Positions 48,820-60,790 are shown, numbered from the stretch's first letter. The stretch: 64,000 nucleotides of DNA from Ricordea florida (GCA_949710005.1 OX453274.1:24365778-24429777), one strand, 5' to 3'. Numbers and translations are program-made. Notes: generated from the sequence alone by a model not told the origin.

Positions 48820-49514
48820 CACAAGCAGGATACTTAGCAAGTAAAACATTGTTCTGATTCAACCAGGTCAATATAGAAGCTTGCTCCCATTTATGATTAA
48901 TAAGTTCTACACCTACCCAAGTTTAGTAGTTAACTTTGATACCTATAAGTCTAAATTTAAAAAAAAATTCTGACATTAATACTGGGTACTTTAGTAGTTA
49001 TTATAAATAGTAAAAATGTGAGCGAGGAGAAAAGTGAACCAAGCATATTCTTTGCACCCGTTCGTCAAAACACTTGGTCTTCAGCTTGCTCGAGTCCAGC
49101 TTCGTTGAAAGAGGAGTCGGGCTTCCATTTTACGTATAGTGTATAAAAATTAAATTAAACCTAGAAAACGCAGTTGGTTTCAAAGCGAAGAGTTTGGTGA
49201 GGTTCAAACCAACTGCTCCTAAAGGGAAAACGTATCGTGGCAAAAAAGAACTCTTTGGCAGACAGTGTATAGCATAACTACAAAATGGCCAAATTGACTA
49301 GGTTAAGATTGTCTAACCTGGCTAGAAGACGACTGAAAAGCTCTCACACTCGTTGTACCTTTTTAGAAAAGCGACATACCACATCTTTTGACATGGATAT
49401 GCAGTGTCCTTCAGTCAAATTGTTTAATGAAAATGTATTCCATAAAATGTCCCGTGAATGACCAACATATCAGGAGACACAACTTGTTTTGATTACAAAG
49501 ATCTAGTGGTTATA
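48820..49514. other. intronic, no feature recognised
   Basis: The last bases (~49480) resemble 14080-14110, marking the left edge of duplicated copy B. Confidence 0.5.
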
Positions 49515-49637
49515 AAGATAATAATAAATAATAATGAACTTTATTTATTACCTCTGGCATAAGAAGCACGGTAATATTACAATAAAATTTAAAACTACTA
49601 CAAATGTATATTATATGTAAGATTAAGTTATAATAGC
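49515..49637 (-). mobile_element. 3' tail of a LINE, separated from its body
   Basis: On the minus strand the sequence ends with a GAGGTAATAAATAAAGTTCA motif and an ATT microsatellite, typical of non-LTR 3' ends. The LINE body is at 55755-56950. A 6.1-kb insertion lies between, bordered by complementary AGCGGGGCTCCC arms. Confidence 0.55.
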
Positions 49638-50538
49638 GGGGCTCCCACGCGCGCGAAGCGCGCGTGGGACAGAGCCCCATACTCATGGAATATGGTCAAC
49701 CTGTTCTTTTGGTTGTCACGTGACTGACCGAGCGTACGTACGCACGTACGCGTCTACAGATTGTACGGGTAGGGTAGGGGAGACTATCAAAAGGAAGGGA
49801 GGGTTATCTCAGGCGTGTCTTGGCAAATCCACATCTTTTATATTGGACATTCACAATATGGTCAATTGGAGGTCAATTGACAGCTGTCAAAACGGGATAG
49901 CCACTGATCAGCATCACATGACCAAATTGTGGGCTCATGTGTTAACTCATCGAGTTCTGGTAGCCCGCGTATTTTTGGCGGGAAATTGTGTTGACGACTG
50001 AAAAAAAAATTTCAATTCATTGTCTTTTTGAGACAATATTATTACTCTACACTGTGAAAGTTTTACTAAAGGATAAACGAAACAATTTCTATTGCTATTG
50101 TCAACAAACAATAGCAGAGAAACTAGAAATACGACTCCCGCAAAACCTCGCGAAGCTAGTTTTTAAAGGACTCCTAATGGTTTTTCGTATAAGGTATAAA
50201 ACCCCAATTTATGTATTTACTTATTATTATATTATTTTTACTTTTTGTACTTTCTCATTTTTTGCAATTATCATGATTATTATTATTGTATTATTATCAT
50301 TATCATTTTAAATATTATTACTGGTATTGATATTATTATTAGTATTGTTATTTTTTATGTTTAACATAATATACTGTTATGGGGTTGGGGTGTATGTCCT
50401 AATCTGGGAAAAGGTATTGTTCCTCTACAACTACAAGCAATTCCGTTTTTCTTCTGAATGGGGTTTGTATTATAGGAATTAAAAATCACTCAACTCTGAA
50501 CAATACCATTTCTTCTTTTAAGCTTAGAATCTAGTTAT

Positions 50539-50944
50539 GGTTGCCACAGCCATAAGATCTTTAAATTTCCTGACTTTTCCCTGACAAATGTAAAATTTCC
50601 CTTACCAACTAAATTAGGAAAGTCACAAATTAGTCCTGGTAATGACCTCCAACCTCCTCTCACAACCAACCTCTCTTGTACATGGATTGATAGTTTCTTA
50701 AGATAACCAATTCATGGAAAAAGGATTGATTTTCTTGGAAACCCAAAATCAGCTTGTCATTTAATTCTACCAATCCAACACATTTCATGTCACATTCTTG
50801 ACCACACCAAACCATCGCTGAATTGGCAAGAAATAAATTAGTAGTATTAAATTTCACTTTTCCCTGACTTGATTTGAAATTCCCTTACTTTTCACTGACT
50901 TTGAAGAATTTTTTTCCCTTACCATTTCCTGACCTGTGGCAATC
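50539..50944. mobile_element. degenerate repeat element with inverted ends
   Basis: GGTTGCCACAG at 50539 and CTGTGGCAATC ending 50944. The interior has many TTTTCCCTGACTT words. Non-coding. Confidence 0.45.
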
Positions 50945-52379
50945 ATGCTAGTGCAGTCATTTGTCCATACAGTTAGTGTGGAAAATCATGATTGAATGCA
51001 TAGGGCATTTAGGAAACTTCAAAGACTTGTTATTACATACAGCACCCTTGCAATGATTATATAAGAAAAATCGCTAAAAATTTTAGCATTTCAAACTTTA
51101 GTTTTTCCCTTGTAGAGTTTTTCCAATGTAAAAGGTCAACTGTATATTGTGGTTGTTATTGAATATTTGTGTTTGACATCATAAAAATGAATTAAACAGC
51201 ATTAAGGAAAAAGGTTAAGATGCTGTCTAATTTTGCAAAGTAGGGCTTAAATTAACTTTTCTTTTGTGGGAAAAGGATGGGTGCTAAGAGAGTAATTCCC
51301 AGGAATACATGGAACTCAAAGGTAAAAACCCGTTTTGAAATGGCTATGGAACTTGTCTGTCCCAACGAAACTTTTTAATTACGTAATACATATATGTAGC
51401 AAAGAAATATAGCAAAGAGAAATACTACTCAGAAGTCAGTAACAACATCTCCTTTATTTACAAATAATTGCATTGATCACTGATAATATTGCAGAACCAG
51501 TAACTTATTGTTTGGTATCTTTCCTGTTGAAAATGCTGAACATAACTTACTACATCAAACAAATCTACAATATATTTTCACTGTTGATATGATATCAGAT
51601 CACATAATTATAAATAATTGCTATCACAACTGCAATCTCTGTATTGCGAATTTCTTTCAAATGGAAGGCAATCGTTTCACTACGAAAAATACCTACTTGC
51701 ATTCTCATTGCAGTATTAATACTACGTGACTGTCATCTTTCATTTCTTTGCGGTTGGTTTCCGTTTCCCCTTTCCTGGCACTTTTTTCACGACGATATGG
51801 TAATCTGTTTTGTCGTTCGTCTTCTGATTCTGTCTGCATGCTGGAAGTCGTTCCTACTCGGTTTCCGTTCTAAGTCATTTTGCTTAATTTTGTTCGCCAG
51901 TGTCGTTATGTAATCGCTTGCTCATGTCCTGGATACCTAAAACGAGTCTTTCTCTCTATCGATAACAAATTCAATTTCCAATCTGACTTGATGGTAACTT
52001 GATGGTATTCCTGGTCCTTTTCTTTGCTGATTCCTTTGCTTTTTTTGAGCGAGCAGTTGTTGTCTTAGCTGCGATGTCTCTTGTTATCGTCCCAACCGTC
52101 GTTTCTCAATCTCTGCTTTGAGTCGCCGCTTCCCGTGTGCCGATTTTTTGCGGCATTCAAACTTACTCGACGACGATCTCTCACCATTCTTTCTTGTATA
52201 TGTCGGAGATCTTCTTGCTGGGATGTACTTCCAAGACGAGTGAAATCGGTTTCCACAAAATTCGCATTATTTTCAAAACATCATTCAAGGAATTCGTAAT
52301 GACGGAATTTCACATGGAGTAATGTGGCCAGGTAACCTGGCCTGCGAACGGACACCTTTAAAATATATATATATATATA
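50945..52379. other. no gene recognised
   Basis: Mostly AT-rich. Frames of 60-90 codons exist but none resembles a known family. An AT dinucleotide run lies at ~52362-52380. Confidence 0.45.
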
Positions 52380-52976
52380 TTTAGTATAATTTTAGAGCTG
52401 AACACAGTGTTTCCAGCAATCTGATTGGTTGAGTGTACTCGCCATATGACGTTATATTCACCGCGCTAGGCGGTGAATATAAAGCAAAACAAAATGGCTG
52501 CCAGCAGCCGGTTTGTAAATGTTTCCGACGAGGAAATCTCAGAAATTAAAAGTAGTGCAGTCCCGAAAACAACGCAAAATGCAACAAAATATGGTGTTAA
52601 ACTTTTCAAAGGTATGTCAGCCTCTTCCGTTGGGCTTATTATTTTACTTTGAAACTTTACAAACAGAAACAGTACCGATAACAACGGCTGAAACAGCTAA
52701 TTAACTGTCGTAACTCTTAATTTACCTTACACAGAATGGTTCGCTTATTGGCAAACCGAATTCGAAACAGAGTTTAAGTGCATGGAAATCAAAGAAATGA
52801 ACAACTGCCTTTCAAAGTTTTATTTATCAGCAAGACGACAAGACGGAAGCCATTACAAGAAAACAAGTTTGTTTTCAATCAGAGCAGCCCTAGATCGACC
52901 CATGTGACATTTATACCGGAAATAAAATGTGTTGAATCCCGATTTCTCTGTTGTTCAGCTCTGAAATTATACTAAA
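52380..52976 (+). mobile_element. non-autonomous tyrosine-recombinase derivative A
   Basis: Inverted ends TTTAGTATAATTT(T/C)AGAGCTGAA at 52380-52402 and 52954-52976. Followed directly by a palindrome at 52977-53083. It carries a truncated recombinase start gene (52494-52907). Same end-plus-hairpin plan as the elements at 14-19 kb, but with different end sequences. Confidence 0.65.
52494..52907 (+). CDS. truncated recombinase-like gene with intron, ~97 aa
   Basis: Exon 52494-52611 (ATG; donor CAAAG/GTATGT), intron 52612-52734, exon 52735-52907 (acceptor TTACACAG; stop TGA). The splice keeps one frame. The product (MAASSRFVNVSDEEISEIK..., then LSKFYLSARRQDGSHYKKTS) matches the core-binding half of the recombinase family and stops before the catalytic half. 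It may be a fossil, or a DNA-binding competitor. Confidence 0.55.
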
Positions 52977-53083
52977 ACAATTATTCGCCTCAGGCTCAGT
53001 TAATATTGGCGAATATTTACCTCGCCTTCGGCTCGGTAAATATTCGCCAATATTAACTTCGCCTTCGGCGAATAATTGTTAAA
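52977..53083. repeat. hairpin next to derivative A
   Basis: Palindrome from AACAATTATTCGCC to GGCGAATAATTGTT with an inner TTACCTCGCCTTCGGCTCGG hairpin. Confidence 0.85.
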
Positions 53084-53287
53084 TATATATACATATATAA
53101 AAACTCTCGGCTCGATTTACTCGGGCTTGCGAGCCACGTGGTCTGACCGAAAGCGACACGATTAGTAACCTCGCTACGCTCGGCCTTCGGCCTCGCTTCG
53201 CGAGGAAATATAATTTGCAGAACACAGGGTTCAGGTGAAGAGCAACGGGAAAGAGAGCGGAAGAGAGCAAGAATTAACTGGGGAAGA

Positions 53288-53574
53288 ATGAGCGAAGAAG
53301 ATCGCCAAAGAAGGCGAGCTCGGGAAAGAGAAAGGAGACGAAATTATAGCGAAGAACGCCGACAAGCAGAAAGAGTCCGGGGTCGAGAAAACTGACAAAA
53401 TGTTAACGAAGAACGCTGAGAAGGGGAAAGACTCCGTGCTGTGGAAAACAGACAAAATTGTAGCGAAGAATGCCGAGAAGCGGAAAGACTCTGTGCTGTG
53501 GAAAACAGACAAAATTTTAGCGAAGAACGCCGAGAAGCGGAAAGACTCCGTGCTGTGGAAAACGGACAAAATTT
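53288..53574 (+). repeat. 57-bp coding-like minisatellite, array 1
   Basis: Repeats of AGCGAAGAACGCCGAGAAGC... (57 bp, 19 codons), consensus SEERREAERLRAVENRQNF. An ATG at 53288 opens MSEEDRQRRRARERERRRNY, whose pattern grades into the repeat. A stop at ~53394 and base losses break the frame. The peptide resembles Arg/Glu-rich helical repeats such as STPR, but the unit is 19, not 23, residues. Confidence 0.7.
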
Positions 53575-54510
53575 TAGCATCTCCAGAAATCTTGGACACG
53601 CGAGCGATTACGTAATCAAATTTCGTGTTTGGGACTGGATGACATGTTCGCAAAATTCTATAGGGATTTGTATGAAAATCGTAAATAAACAGCAAATATT
53701 TTCCAAAGGAGTAAAGATAGCAAAAATGTGCAAGTGTGGCCTAATAGGCTAATATATAATGAGACATTTTTGAGAAAATCATGGCAAAGTAAACGAAAAT
53801 AATGTGTATTTGCGAAATTTTTCTTTCCGAGTTGGAGTGCATTAAATTTAACAGGATCTGTATGACATTTTCAACGAAATCGGGAAGAAGCATAGTTTTT
53901 AAAATGCGATTTCCGAAAAAGTAAGCATGATGGGAGAAATGTGCAACCAGATGTAATAAAAACATGCTTTAACCTAGCTGACAAAGCCGTTTATAAGCCG
54001 TGTAGTTTACCTTTCATGTGTATTTGCTCTGATTGAAAACCATCCACAAATGCCGTCGAGCAGAATCCATTGAATTCCCACGGTAAAATCCGCAAAATAT
54101 GCCGAGTTCAAGAAGCGATATCTCGGCCACAATCGCCTCAAATTTCGCTCAAAAGGCATCATTTGAAAGGTTTTTTCTTCCATTTGTAAAATATCTATCG
54201 ATCACGTTGGCCAGCAGCCTTTATAGGGGCATGCTTTCTGTTTTTCTCAACTGGTTTTGAGCATCGGCGTGCCCTAAAACATGAGCCCACACCCAAGCCT
54301 TGCGGTTAGTGGAAATTACCATTTTGGTAATGGTTCTTTGTTTTCTTCGAAAACGATATAAAACGAAAACAACCGATATGATTTCCCGTAATTATATTAG
54401 AACTACAGCACCAGATACTGCACAAAATTCATGATTACAGTACGTGCGGAGTATTTTTTTAAGCAAAGCCGCGCACCGGTACGCGGGCTCAAATGTCCAA
54501 GATTTCTGGA
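53575..54510. mobile_element. insertion with 22-bp inverted ends inside the minisatellite
   Basis: GCATCTCCAGAAATCTTGGACA at the left and its exact inverse at the right, each followed by the array. No coding sequence recognised; a small non-autonomous element with perhaps a 2-bp GC duplication. Confidence 0.6.
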
Positions 54511-55045
54511 GATGCGAAGAATGCCGAGAAGCGGAAAGACTCTGTGCTGAGGAAAACAGACAAAATTTTAGCGAAGAAAGCCGAGAAGCGGAAAGACTCC
54601 GTGCTGTGGAAAACAGACAAAATTGTAGCGAAGAATGCCGAGAAGCGGAAAGACTCTGTGCTGTGGAAAACAGACAAAATTTTAGCGAAGAACGCCGAGA
54701 AACGGAAAGACTCCGTGCTGTGGAAAACATGAAATTGTAGCGAAGAATGCCGAGAAACGGAAAGAATCTGTGCTGTGGAAAACAGACAAAATTTTAGCGA
54801 AGAACGCCGAGAAACGGAAAGACTCCGTGCTGTGGAAAACATGAAATTGTAGCGAAGAATGCCGAGAAACGGAAAGAATCTGTGCTGTGGAAAACAGGCA
54901 AAATTTTAGCGAAGAACGCCGAGAAGCGGAAAGACTCTGTGCTGTGGAAAACAGGCAAAATTTTAGCGAAGAACGCCGAGAAGCGGAAAGACTCCGTGCT
55001 GTGGAAAACAGAAAAAATTGTAGCGACGAACGCCGAGATACCCTG
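54511..55045 (+). repeat. 57-bp minisatellite, array 2
   Basis: About nine further units in the same orientation as array 1. Two have a 2-bp loss (AAAACATGAAATTG), so no single frame spans the array. GAAGAA(C/T)GCCGAGAA(G/A)CGG variants alternate, suggesting higher-order duplication. Confidence 0.8.
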
Positions 55046-55754
55046 CTAAAAGCCATGCAAGAGAGAAACCTCGGGTCGTAGGGTAAAGCAGAGAAGGTTG
55101 TTTGCTCATGATTATGAATTATAGGATTGAAGGAAACCCTGAAGTTCTTGAGTGCTTAATAATTTTACGATTTCATTTAATAATTCAATTTGAGTGGCAT
55201 CCATAACTCAATTTAATTATAACGTAACAAAAAGGAAAAACATTTACATTTATTTTGCTTCCATGCAGGCTATATACTGGAACTTAGATATCAAGCTAAG
55301 TTAAGTAAAAAATGCTAGCGGAACTGTCTAAATGTGTTTTTATATAGATAGTTATATCTAAGCCTTTTGCATACATTTTACCATACCTTGGAGTAAACAT
55401 TTATTTTACCGAGGTGTTCGTTTTAACACGAAAATGACAAGAGTTGTGTCCTGCATTTCCCAGTAGCGTGTACAAATCTTTTAAATACATTTACGCAAAA
55501 AGAATGGTTAATTCCATCAGGAATAGAATACAGACATTGATAATTTGTGTTTTTTGTAGAATATACTCCATGACTTTGTAGGTAGAAAGACCGTACTAAT
55601 GGCAGACGAAAGTTTTGACAAAAATCATAGCGAGTTAACCGACTTCGACACTAAACTATAGTTAAGAACGTTTGTGAATTCCTTCGCAATATTTTAGAAT
55701 GCTTTTACAGTTTAAAGTGAAATGAAAGTACTAAACGGGAGCCCCGCTTTTAGG
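55046..55754. other. no gene recognised; right part of the LINE-interrupting insertion
   Basis: AT-rich, no informative frame. Ends with GGGAGCCCCGCT, the inverse of the word at 49638. Confidence 0.45.
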
Positions 55755-56950
55755 CTTGGCTAAATCTATATATTAGGTTAAGTTAAATTAAGTTAAGTTT
55801 AGCACCTCTAGGAATAAACGATTGTTTGTGCCTATTAGTGCGTGATACAGGTATTCTGAAGTACATTGAGTTTGTCTTACAAGATCTTAGATTAAAGTCA
55901 TGATCCACTGTGTTGTCTAAAAAACGTTTGCAAGGATGCGCTTCAGATTCTTGCATACGCTTAAATTCTTTCCTCGTCAATTTCTGACTCCTAGTCGCAA
56001 GTGACTCAACAGTATCCCTAGAGAGTCCAATCACATTTAGACATCTATTCTGTACTCTTTGTAGATCTTCATCAAGGTAGATCCTCAGCCCTCCCCAGAC
56101 TGGCGAGGCATATTCTAACACAGGTATATATAATCTTAGTGATGTAAGTCGTTAGTCTGATGTCCTTGGGGAGATGGACTTTTCTGCAGACCCTAAGCTA
56201 ATGGATCCGTTTACACGCTTTGCTGACAATATTTGAGACATGTGTATTCCACTTGAGATCGTCCTGTACACACATCCAGCAGTTTAAACACTGCAACCCT
56301 CTCCAGTTCGGAAGACCCGATACAAATAGGAGGCGGAATCGGACAGGACTTCTTGAAGGTGATCCACATTTCTTTGGTCTTCTTAGCATTCAGCTCCATT
56401 TTATTCTGCACAGCCCATCTCTCGAGATGAGTCACAGAATCCTTCATTTGACTGACTGAGTCTTTAGAGAGTAGTTCATATAGAGTGCAGTCATCAGCGT
56501 ACTTGCAAGTGGATACAGGTATCCCCCATGGGATGAAATCCTCAATATCGTTTACATGCACATTAAAAAGTGTAGAAGAGATGACACCGCCCTGAGGCAC
56601 ACCAGCAATCACCTCACCATGTCTGGAAAGGACTCCCGGGAGCTTAACCTGCTGCGTTCCGCCTGATAAATAGCTTTGTGTCCACTTTCAAAGGCTCTTG
56701 TTGACACCCATGCAGGCGAGTTTAGTCAACAGAACACCATGATCAACTGGATCAAAGGCTTTTCGGAAGTCCACAAAGACCACATGCACCCATTACATGG
56801 ACTACGAGAATCTGTGACGTTATACCAGTCTTGTGTGATGCTGGCAAGCGCAGTCACAGTAGATCTATCTTCCGTAAAGGCGTTTTGGGAAGCATTAAGA
56901 CTTAGATCCGTTTGGTTAAGCTTAAGCTGAATCCTCTCCAATGTCAATCA
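55755..56950 (-). pseudogene. non-LTR retrotransposon (LINE) reverse-transcriptase fragment
   Basis: Minus-strand pieces: a 5' piece with LIQLIMVFC-type shadows and the thumb-proximal TEDRSTVTALASITQDWYN; then GVPQGGVISSTLFNVHVNDI and the catalytic CKYADDCTLYE (56211-56612); then, after a frameshift near 56240-56280, DDLKWNTHVSNIVSKACKR; then LEYASPVWGG to the end at 55783. This is a 5'-truncated jockey/CR1-type copy with several frameshifts. It lies in an Ig-gene intron in antisense. Confidence 0.8.
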
Positions 56951-57369
56951 TGCCAATTATCGCGAGAAACGAGACTGCCTCGAGTGTGCAAACACAAGAC
57001 CTAAGATTGAGTATTTGTACCTAGTCGAGAATTCTCCCCTACCGCGCTAGAGAAGGTACATGTACAAGCATTAGACCGACGGTAGAGTTTGTATATCACC
57101 CGCTCTCAAACACTGAGCCCCAAGACGCACCTCGGTGTGAACAAGACAGCACAAAAACAATACATAAGCTTTGTTTCTCAGTAGAAGTCTCACATGTAAT
57201 AAAGCAACATAATACCATCACCTGGGTTTGAACCAGTGACATTTTGTTCTAAAGTTCATTGTGTGAAACTATACACAGGCTTGCTGCCATGTTTATTCAG
57301 TGACTTTAACCAAGAGCTATCTAGCTGGTAGCATTTACTTCTCTTGACATTCCTGTATCTTTTCTACAG

Positions 57370-57612
57370 ATTCTCCAAACATTGTAACAACCTCTGTTGA
57401 CCAGACTGTAAATGAAAGTGATACAGTCACTCTAAACTGTACAGCTGACAGTAAACCTCCTGCAAACATCACCTGGACAAGACTCTTTGATAGCAGTTCT
57501 GTCTCCTTTCCTCGTACAATCGCTGGCAAACAGGATGAAGGTTTCTACAGGTGTACTGCTAGTAATGGAGTTGGGAGCCCTGCAACCAAAGATGTGTTTA
57601 TTGCTGTTGAAA
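57370..57612 (+). CDS. Ig-domain exon 5 (copy B)
   Basis: 243 nt, phase 1-1, acceptor TTTTCTACAG, donor GAAA/GTAAGC. Cys in VTLNCTAD, Trp in NITWTRL, second Cys in EGFYRCTASNG. Near-identical to 20224-20466. Intact. Confidence 0.87.
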
Positions 57613-58167
57613 GTAAGCCAGACCTTATAATCGTATATTCTTTTAAGTATCTTATCTGTTTTATAGGGCGTTTGGAAGGAATTGAAGCTGAAACTGAAAA
57701 TACAGTTAGTACTGGTTTTGCTCTATTTGCAATAGCATTGTGCTACATAAATATGATATTGCATGGCTGTGCCGAGGCGTGAAGTTCCTCTTCAACTTAT
57801 AACAAATGTTTCACAAGCCAAAATGCTTTTCAACATGGAAAAAGAAATGTTGTATCCCCCATCATGTATGAAATTTTCTCTTTATCATGTAAGAGTTAGT
57901 GAGATATCAAATACGAAGGGGTAGCAAATCTATAAAGTTGTACCCTGCTAATAATATCTAATGTGCATGATATTATTTCTTTTGATTTCTTACCACTCTG
58001 TATATAACGAAATCTTACAAAATAAAATCTGTTTATTAATAAGTATTATAATAGTTATAATTATAATCAAGTCATACACATATGTCAATTATTGAAGGAT
58101 GACTTGTAATTTGTAAAGGGCCATTACTTGAAATTCAGATCATTTTGTCTCTTGGTAATATGTACTA

Positions 58168-58722
58168 TTAGTATATAATAAAACAGTGGTAAGCGTTGTA
58201 GGTGTGCTCTGATTGGGTAGTCAAACTCCGAATATCCTGTGCTATTTACCTCCGAGCAACTCGCGAGTTTTTCGCTCCGTCGCGTGAATTGTGTTGTGTA
58301 CATAACTGCGATGATCAATCAATGTCATTACATAATACTCTGCAGTTCAAATATAAGGTCTTTCATATATTCATTTGCAAGAAAGGTTTTGTTTACAATT
58401 GCAAATTAATCGGCTTGCGTAACCAAATTTGATTTCACTTGTTCACTTGGGAAGCAAAGTTGAATAATTATATTTTTTACAGAATGGTTTCAAACGCAGA
58501 AAGAGTTTGCAAGTCCATTTGAAGAAATGTCGCCACTAGAACTAAACAAATGTCTTCAGAATTTTTTTCTGTCAGCGAGAAAACAAGAGGTACGGCAGTC
58601 TTACAACAAAAGCTCCCTCTCCGCGATCCGAGCCGCGTTGGATTGTTACCTGAGAAATCCTCCGTTTCCAAACCATTTTCGTTTTGAAGTGTACATTATC
58701 TCACTGTCTTAGCATATACTAA
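58168..58722 (+). mobile_element. non-autonomous tyrosine-recombinase derivative B
   Basis: Inverted ends TTAGTATAT(AA/GC)TAA(A/G)ACAGTG. Duplicated host sequence (GGATGACTTG... to TCTCTTGGTAATATG) lies on both sides. A small foldback (TTCACCTC...GAGGTGGC) follows at 58724-58765. Contains the fragment at 58483. Confidence 0.55.
58483..58712 (+). pseudogene. recombinase core-binding-domain fragment
   Basis: Opens after a TATTTTTTACAG acceptor, reading EWFQTQKEFASPFEEMSPLE, then NKCLQNFFLSARKQEV and SSLSAIRAALDCYLRN. Aligns with the second exon of the gene at 52735 and with residues ~60-110 of the intact recombinase. Runs into the element end with no catalytic half. Confidence 0.55.
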
Positions 58723-59065
58723 AACAACTATTCACCTCAGTAGAGGTGGCTAGTAGTGGATATTATAATTACAATTAAATCATACACATATGTCAATTAT
58801 TAAAGGATGACTTGTCATTAGTAAAGGGCTGGAGCATTACTGGAATTTCAGATCAATTTTGTCTCTTGGTAATATGGACTATTCCTCACTTACGGGATAA
58901 CAACACATGGCATGGGTTATGTCTACTGAGACTGGGGCAGGGCCATTATCATGAAATAAGGTCAATTTTGAGTATAGCCAAAAATTGATCTGCAATGTGG
59001 CACACAATCTTAATGCCCTCAGCTCTTAAATTTGCCAGATGTTATTCCTTCATTTTGTGTTTTAG

Positions 59066-59338
59066 ATTTCCATCCTTTTGGCACCCAAGCTATGACCACC
59101 TTACAGAACAATGCTACAGTGGTAAATGACACATTCAATGTAACATGCACAGCAGAGGCCAACCCACCCGCTGAATACATGATCTACAAAGATGACATAA
59201 CTTCAATCAATATCACCTCGCATCCAGCTGTGCTTAAAACATCTGTCACTGAGAGGGTCAACCAAGCTCGTTACAAATGTGTTCCCTTTAACAGCTTTGG
59301 TCCTGGACCAGAGAAGAAGATTACTATTGCAGTACATT
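59066..59338 (+). CDS. Ig-domain exon 6 (copy B), intact
   Basis: 273 nt, phase 1-1, acceptor TTTTGTGTTTTAG, donor CATT/GTAAGT. Cys in FNVTCTAEANPPAEY and ARYKCVPFNSFG; no clear core Trp (EYMIYKD). The uninterrupted paralogue of the exon broken by the Polinton; its AGGCCAACCCACC shows the unduplicated insertion site. Confidence 0.87.
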
Positions 59339-59726
59339 GTAAGTATATCATGCTTAGAGTAGTACTTATTACATGGATGACTCTTAAGTACTTACAGTAT
59401 AATGATAAACGACATAATTGTGGTAGTTAAAATGTGAAAAATGGATGTCATGATTCTTAGATACATTCTAGAAAGGGCATGATAACTGTAAATTTGCAAA
59501 GCTATTGTATTTTAGATTTGGTTGTAGCAATGACTAATTATTGCAAATCCCCATAGGTTTAAGGTAAATATCATATTACAGCCTTTAGTTACATGTAATT
59601 TTTCACCTTAGATTTTACATGGAGAAATAAGGTATGTAATTTATATAAAGTATAGGTAATCCAATGGTTTCGAGTACAATTTCGAATAAATGGACACAAG
59701 TAAATTTTTCAAAAACTGAAAAAATT

Positions 59727-60239
59727 CAGGGATGTAGATAATAGCCGGGAGCCGAAGAAATTCCCTGGCTGTGAGCGTGATTTTTCCGGCTGTAAAGGCG
59801 AGTAGCCACCTCAAAAAGGACTTACTCTCTCTCTCTCTCTCTACTAAATGTTTCCAAGGGAATGTCAGCAATTTTTTATATACTTGCACCTTTGTTTCTC
59901 TTTTACGTCAACTGAACGTAACAATCCATTTTGTTGAGTTCGAAAGATCGCATTGAGTTTTTGTTTGCATGCGTACCCGTTGTTTCAGCGGTATTTATAT
60001 CTTATGCAAACAAACTAATGAATGCCAAATCGCGAGTTCACTGGGAAAAGTTCCAAAGAGGGGGATCAATTTTGCAACCACAATGAAGGAAAACACGTTT
60101 CCGAGAGTCTAGATTTCCACATTTTCCGGACCCCCCTAGATGTATCGTGCCAAAGGCATGATAAAATGAGCCTTTGGCTCAGCATGCCCGCCCATGATAT
60201 CTACATTTCCGCCTGTTAAAATATGTATCTACATCCCTG
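59727..60239. mobile_element. small DNA element with CAGGGATGTAGATA ends
   Basis: Exact 14-bp inverted ends at 59727 and 60226-60239, with AAATT on both flanks. CAGGG-type ends recall hAT elements. No transposase. Absent from copy A, so inserted after the duplication. Confidence 0.7.
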
Positions 60240-60790
60240 AAATTTCAAGAGCATGTAGGCTAAGTGCAATTTGTTCTATTATTACATCCATTTTGAAATG
60301 ACAGGTGATCCCATTTGATTGGCCCATAGCAATCTGACTTATTCACGAATCGCACTATCTAAATCGCATCTTTTTTTTTTCAGCCAATGAAAATGAAACA
60401 TGTTTTTGCCTTTGTTACGCTCGAATGAGTTTTTGACAGATGACTGCAATTTAAAATTGAAATGTAAGACCGTTCTCGGTCCCTGTTTTTTTAAAAAACC
60501 TGCGTTAAGATCATTAAAATATTGGTACTCTGCTAACAAAACTCCTGTATTAGGACACTAGTAATAAAATGCGGTCCCGAGCGAATTCTTAATTTTTTTT
60601 TTGGAATCAATTTTCTCATTCACGCGCAATTAAATATTTAACCTGGAAAACCGACGCCGGCACGAACGTAATTTAATGTTAACCTGGAAAAATTCCAATG
60701 CAATTTTAAAATCTAATCGGGCTAATCCAACATTAAAATCTAATCGGGATAGTCCAACATAAAAATCTAATCAGGCTAATCCAGCATTAC
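60240..60790. other. end of copy B homology, then AT-rich sequence
   Basis: At ~60700-60790 a TCTAATCGGG(C/A)TA(A/G)TCCA(A/G)CAT unit recurs three times. No gene. Confidence 0.5.

Larger units (their letters stand above)
56955..60540 (+). repeat. segmental duplication, copy B
   Basis: Intron and exon sequence here matches 14110-14310, 18320-18395, 20125-21336 and 46024-46900, in order. It therefore shows what copy A looked like before the recombinase block, the 1.7-kb insertion and the Polinton arrived. Copy B has its own insertions (58168 and 59727). Confidence 0.8.

Noticed and set aside
53300..55045. CRISPR-like regular repeats
   Set aside because: Units are contiguous with no unique spacers, and the genome is eukaryotic.
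53079..55056. Minus-strand ORFs rich in Phe/Ser over the minisatellite
   Set aside because: They are mirror frames of the 57-bp repeat. The plus-strand peptide is the one with protein-like composition and a leader ATG.
49638..55754. A 6.1-kb DNA transposon with AGCGGGGCTCCC ends
   Set aside because: No target duplication is visible, and LINE tail sequence lies outside both arms. The arms are better read as the two sides of a LINE 3'-UTR stem.
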